From the NCBI RefSeq assembly GCF_012911895.1, contig NZ_JAAXCV010000031.1, positions 1 to 64,000 of the forward strand: DNA of 64,000 bases, read 5' to 3'. Source of the DNA: Bacillus sp. RO3 (GTDB lineage Bacteria; Bacillota; Bacilli; Bacillales; Bacillaceae_B). A program made the translations under genes and the position numbers. Under the pieces are notes generated by a model. It was not told where the DNA came from. It ran no database searches and worked only from the letters and a program-made list of their open reading frames with translations. Positions 60,750 to 64,000 of the stretch are shown here, in pieces (the first letter of the stretch is position 1; each line of letters starts with the position of its first letter).

Positions 60750-60953
60750 GGTATTCTCCTTAGTTTAATGAAATGTCTTTTATCATCATTCTACCAGATA
60801 GAGTTGTACTGTTCCCCCCCTACCCTGAAACGATAAAAAAGGGGACGATTCTCATCCTTTCCAAAATAGAAAGAAATACGAAATCACCCCCATGCTTTTC
60901 CCTTGTCTTCCAAATGGAATCAACCTTCACCCAGACTGCCCGAACCACAGCCA

Positions 60954-61789
60954 TTAAGAAACCTGCTTAGTATACCTACATTTCGGAAATCCATTACACC
61001 CATAAAAATATCCATACTTCCCTTTTTTCTTAGATAACTCCCCATGACACTTTGGACACACATGTTCCTGACTGTTTCCTTTTTCCTTCTGAATCCTTTC
61101 TTTTTGGTTACTCCTAATATCCGCCACATGCTGTTTCTTCATCTGTTTCTTTTCTTTCTTATCTGTGATGAGTAAGCCTTCTAGTGCCCGATTGATTTCA
61201 TTTAACTCAGAAGGGCTGAGTCTCCGGACATTCCACTCCTTGATGGTGTTAGTCAATTGGCGGAAATGGATCACGTTGGCCGATGTAAAATCCTCCTTGA
61301 ATTTGAAGGTGGCGCTTTGAGAGAAGGCAATGATGGAGTGGATACATTCTAAGTCCTCTTTACCCAGGTAACTCTTTAAAGCTTGTATATGACCATAGTT
61401 CTGCCATATTGGATTGAATAACTTTTCTTTTCGTTTGTAGATCGTCTGAGTCCAGTACCTCTGACTCTCCTTTCCAAAAATCCACCCTTGATAATTTTTC
61501 GTTTCAATGACAAACATTCCGTACGGGGATGTCACGACATGATCGACCTGGGCCGTTCCACCTTGCCCATTTGGTACAAAAAGGTCATGGTAGATTTTAT
61601 ACTCCGGACCCAATTTACTTAATAATGAATTTACACGCTGTTCTCCAATGGCACCTTTGATCACTGGGGCTTTCGCCTGCAACCAGATCATTCCGGCTAT
61701 CGGCAATAGATACAAGACCAGCGGAGTCAGAAAGAGAAGGATGGATAAGAGGACGATGATGGCTAGAGCAGAACAATGACTTTTTTCAC
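60954..61789 (-). pseudogene. NERD-domain protein with topoisomerase-type zinc finger, N-terminal frameshift
   Basis: The body (from TTG 61715; 253 codons) contains a NERD nuclease-related domain (KGAIGEQRVNSLL; QVDHVVTSPYGMFVIETKNY) and a C-terminal zinc finger (CPKCHGELSKKKGKYGYFYG followed by CNGFPKC). The likely true start, GTG 61789 behind GAGGAGG, gives MKKVIVLL and then TAG. Shifting frame by one base at 61765 continues LAIIVLLSILLFLTPLVLY, the missing part of the N-terminal membrane helix. So one base is probably deleted. Translation from TTG/GTG starts inside the helix is still possible. Confidence 0.65.
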
Positions 61790-61889
61790 TTTGGGTATTT
61801 CCTCCTCATCATTTCGTGATAATGCTTCATAATTTTACCATTAATTTAAGCAGTTATTACCATAAAGTAGATAATTTTTGTAAAGAATT

Positions 61890-61928
61890 CATAAAAAAAT
61901 AGCCCACCACCTGTTAAGGTAGTGGGCA
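61890..61928 (-). terminator. Terminator, 61.9 kb
   Basis: Minus-strand GCCCACTACCT/AGGTGGTGGGC stem, 4-nt loop, then TATTTTTTT. It ends the transcript of the small membrane protein gene at 62049. Confidence 0.85.
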
Positions 61929-61940
61929 AGTCCTATCATA

Positions 61941-62012
61941 GTCACTGATCATACAGACATTTCATTAGAACGGAAACAGGTCATAACAGCAGCATCAGTA
62001 TCTAATAATAAG
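61941..62012 (+). pseudogene. Duplicated fragment of the 63.2-kb secreted protein gene
   Basis: About 70 bp match 63398-63474 (shared blocks CTGATCATACAGACATT and CAGCAGCATCAGTA) with scattered changes and a short internal deletion. It is a leftover of a second gene copy or of a duplication. Confidence 0.7.
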
Positions 62013-62048
62013 AACGCACTATATGATGGATTATCTTATATGGCAATG

Positions 62049-62225
62049 TTAATGATATTTTTTATCCAAACGACTTTGCAGTACAAAAAATGTAATCAAT
62101 GTCATTACTAACAATACGAATGCTAAGAAATGATTTAGATTTCCCCATGTGGTAAAGGCAAATAACAGTACTACTATTATCGTCGCAATCATTCTCAATA
62201 CATTTTTTCTCAGAAAGTTTTTCAT
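62049..62225 (-). CDS. Small two-helix membrane protein
   Basis: A 58-residue protein: MKNFLRKNVLRM, then two hydrophobic helices (about 12-27, IATIIVVLLFAFTTW, and 33-48, LAFVLLVMTLITFF), and a charged end SRLDKKYH. The clean coding frame and following terminator support it; the ribosome-binding site (GGTGATG) is modest. Family unknown. Confidence 0.55.
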   Translation of the reverse strand: MKNFLRKNVLRMIATIIVVLLFAFTTWGNLNHFLAFVLLVMTLITFFVLQSRLDKKYH

Positions 62226-62289
62226 TCGTCATCACCAGTTCTTAAAATTTCATTCTTGTTTTTTTAGATAAAGGAACGTGAGGATTAGC

Positions 62290-62482
62290 AGCTATACTCA
62301 TCAGATACTAATGGCTAGGTCCGTTACCACTCCCAAGGTTGATGGGAATGGTAATGGAATTTCAGCTCTGAAGGCCCATCTCTAACAGCGAAGGTTCTCC
62401 TGCTTCTTCCCTAAGAACCGTCTCTGCTTCCCAGGTTAACCCCTGCAAAGGAAAGGAGAATTCCTAACTGGGAGTTTGACCC
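62290..62482 (-). pseudogene. Possible 3' end of an IS605-type TnpB gene with right-end hairpin
   Basis: The minus strand reads DCGGQTPS, a stop, then EFSFPLQGLTWEAETVLREE and AGEPSLLEMGLQS with a final stop near 62364. A CG-containing turn followed by a polar tail resembles TnpB C-termini. Just beyond, TTACCATTCCCA and TGGGAGTGGTAA form an imperfect hairpin like an IS200/IS605 right end. The similarity is only by eye. Confidence 0.3.
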
Positions 62483-62495
62483 CCACAATCGGAAA

Positions 62496-62651
62496 TTAGA
62501 ATAAATATATCGCAAATAAAAAGATGACAACCATAGCTAATGACGTAAAGACTCCTATTCTAAGAGCATTTCTTTTATAGTATTTACTAGCAAAATATGT
62601 AACCAATCCATTGATAGCTAATACTATCATCACAAATAAAAGTTTATCCAT
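62496..62651 (-). CDS. Small two-helix membrane protein
   Basis: A 51-residue protein: MDKLLFVMIVLAINGLVTYF, a basic loop ASKYYKRNALR, then a second helix (IGVFTSLAMVVIFLFAIYLF). GTGAGGAAATAA lies 4-9 bp before the ATG. Family unknown. Confidence 0.55.
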   Translation of the reverse strand: MDKLLFVMIVLAINGLVTYFASKYYKRNALRIGVFTSLAMVVIFLFAIYLF

Positions 62652-63128
62652 TTATTATTTCCTCACTTGTATAGAATGCAAAATACATAAGTCCATATCT
62701 AATAATGTTTACTCTTCAAAGCGAAATCAAAACTTATAAAATGAAGATACAGCAACAAAGAGATTGCCAATCCTCCTGTCAATTCCACCTTCTATAGAAA
62801 AACCAATAAAGGATCAATCCTAAAAGGACGTTGTTTCTCATCTGAAAAATTTCTCAATCTATTAAGAGTGCTGATCCCCCTCATTCACTCCATCACTATA
62901 CCAATCTACACTTTCAACTTAATAGGAACCTTAAGTTAAACTGAACAGATCCTTAAATTTCAGAATTTATTTCTTAATACTTCAGCTGGGTTGGGTATCC
63001 CCCATATCCCCTATATATACGCCCCTTAAATAATCCTTAAAACTACCAATATCATGAAATTTAGTCAGAGAATAATGCTAGAATATAACTAGTTCCATTT
63101 ATTGTAAAAACAGGAAGGGCGAACTGGA
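62652..63128. other. Intergenic region, nothing recognised
   Basis: AT-rich, with no coding frame, repeat or RNA that I can support. It probably contains the promoter of the gene at 63170. Confidence 0.4.
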
Positions 63129-63169
63129 ATGATATAAGGTTTAAAAGGATTTTCATTTTTGCTGTAATA

Positions 63170-63706
63170 GTGAGTCTTTTAACGGCTGGCTTTTCTAGTT
63201 CAGTCAGTGCACATGAAATTTCCAAGAGTGAGGAAGAGCAAATACTAGAACTTGCAGAGCAATTAGAGTTTATATTTGAAGAAGCATCCGTTTTAGATGA
63301 GAACGGTAATATTGTAGATTTCAACTATACTATGATTGAAGAACAATACGGATCAACGTTCGCTAGAGGTTTAGAAGAAGAAGTGAGTCCTATTTTCGTC
63401 GCTGATCATACAGACATTCCATTAGACGTTCCAATGAAACAGGTCATGACAGCAGCATCAGTACCTAATAAAGATAAGATAGAGGCCTGTTTTCAAAGTA
63501 AAGTAAGAAAGGCATATAAAGAAACTCTTTCGATCACGGCATTAAACTCACTTTACAATTATGCCCAAGCGAAAGATTATACAAGCCTTTCAAAAAAATT
63601 ATTTAAAATAGGCATTAAAGGAAATGTTCCTGCCATTGCCATACAATTATTATTATATAAAGGACAATGTACGTATAAATATAATGGCTGGTGGCCGAAA
63701 GAATGA
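63170..63706 (+). CDS. Secreted protein, unknown; 5' end probably frameshifted
   Basis: The frame encodes a signal-peptide-like start and a mature domain of about 160 residues (KSEEEQILELAEQLEFIFEE; KIEACFQSKVRKAYKETLSI), with two cysteines near the end (CFQSK; GQCTY). From GTG 63170 the signal peptide lacks its basic N-region. The same frame continues upstream as IRFKRIFIFAVIVSLLTAGF without a start codon. A well-placed ATG at 63129 (AGGAAGGG upstream) reads ATG ATA TAA; removing the extra TA would give MIRFKRIFIF. The pattern suggests a 2-bp insertion. Family unknown. A homologous fragment lies at 61.9 kb. Confidence 0.6.
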   Translation: MSLLTAGFSSSVSAHEISKSEEEQILELAEQLEFIFEEASVLDENGNIVDFNYTMIEEQYGSTFARGLEEEVSPIFVADHTDIPLDVPMKQVMTAASVPNKDKIEACFQSKVRKAYKETLSITALNSLYNYAQAKDYTSLSKKLFKIGIKGNVPAIAIQLLLYKGQCTYKYNGWWPKE

Positions 63707-63726
63707 ATAGAAAAAAGGTGAGATAG

Positions 63727-63936
63727 TTGTTTATTAAAAGTTTTATTTCTTACTACATTGTTTATCCGATCATTATTATGGGTGTATTTACTTTATTTCA
63801 TGTTTTAAATATCGATGCCACTCCCGTATCGATTAGTGATGCTGCTTATATAACTTTGATTTATTATTTTTTGATAAGTGTATACAAAGCTTTACCGACT
63901 ATTGGCGGTACTAAAAAAAGTAGAGGCAAAAAATAG
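63727..63936 (+). CDS. Small membrane protein
   Basis: A 69-residue protein with two membrane helices (about 5-27, ISYYIVYPIIIMGVFTLFHV, and 38-55) and a basic end (GGTKKSRGKK). The TTG start follows AAAAAGGTGAGATAG. It is 20 bp after the secreted-protein gene, so the two are likely co-transcribed. Function unknown; an immunity-type partner for the secreted protein is one possibility (inference). Confidence 0.6.
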   Translation: MFIKSFISYYIVYPIIIMGVFTLFHVLNIDATPVSISDAAYITLIYYFLISVYKALPTIGGTKKSRGKK

Positions 63937-64000
63937 TTTATTGGAAAATGAAGCACATGTTGAATGTTTATTATCATCTTCCAAGCAGTCGAAAGATCTG

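Larger units (their letters stand above)
61790..62048. other. Intergenic region with gene fragment
   Basis: Apart from the terminator and the duplicated fragment described next, I see nothing coding here. Confidence 0.5.

Overview
The window looks like a chromosomal segment of a Gram-positive, spore-former-type Bacillaceae. The evidence is AGGAGG-type ribosome-binding sites, many TTG/GTG starts, U-tailed hairpin terminators, YesM/YesN and RocB/PatA-type proteins, catabolite-responsive (cre) boxes and PlcR-like regulators. A marine or soil Bacillus/Rossellomorea-like organism is my inference. The nucleotide sequence alone does not fix the species.

Layout. 0-5 kb: the end of a tRNA operon (Val, Glu), a PhoD-like phosphatase, a cell-wall amidase and a REP-associated transposase (RAYT) with an internal stop. 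5-11 kb: a secreted two-catalytic-domain amylopullulanase with two LacI-type operators. 11-25 kb: housekeeping and envelope genes (DUF5317, a GGDEF/HD-GYP protein, DUF5658, a DUF2157/GDYXXLXY membrane protein), two paralogous PlcR-like regulators flanking an L,D-transpeptidase, a small secreted protein and an M84-like metalloprotease, then a DnaD-like protein, a DUF948 protein and an alpha/beta hydrolase. 25-34 kb: a GntR-controlled TRAP transporter operon with an aminotransferase and a RocB-like M20 peptidase, divergent from a GlcD-like FAD oxidase. 34-56 kb: a high-mannose N-glycan utilisation locus. It has a secreted GH85 endo-beta-N-acetylglucosaminidase, an ABC importer (binding protein plus two permeases, no ATPase), YesM/YesN regulators, two GH38 and one GH125 alpha-mannosidases, a GH1 beta-glycosidase, two ROK sugar kinases and ManA. 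56-64 kb: a decaying accessory region with two zinc-ribbon membrane proteins, several broken genes, small membrane proteins and gene fragments.

How the genes work together. In the glycan locus, the GH85 enzyme should release N-glycans outside the cell. The importer takes them up, the alpha-mannosidases and GH1 dismantle them, and the kinases and ManA feed fructose-6-phosphate into glycolysis. In the TRAP operon, an imported organic acid could be oxidised and transaminated.

The most unusual feature is a family of 27-bp nested palindromes (17 full-length and 5 partial or diverged copies). They sit at or across gene stop codons, flank the RAYT gene on both sides, and are absent from the interior of the glycan locus. 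In several genes they supply the stop codon or a short C-terminal tail. Gene fragments lie beside them, which suggests that they shape gene ends and deletions.
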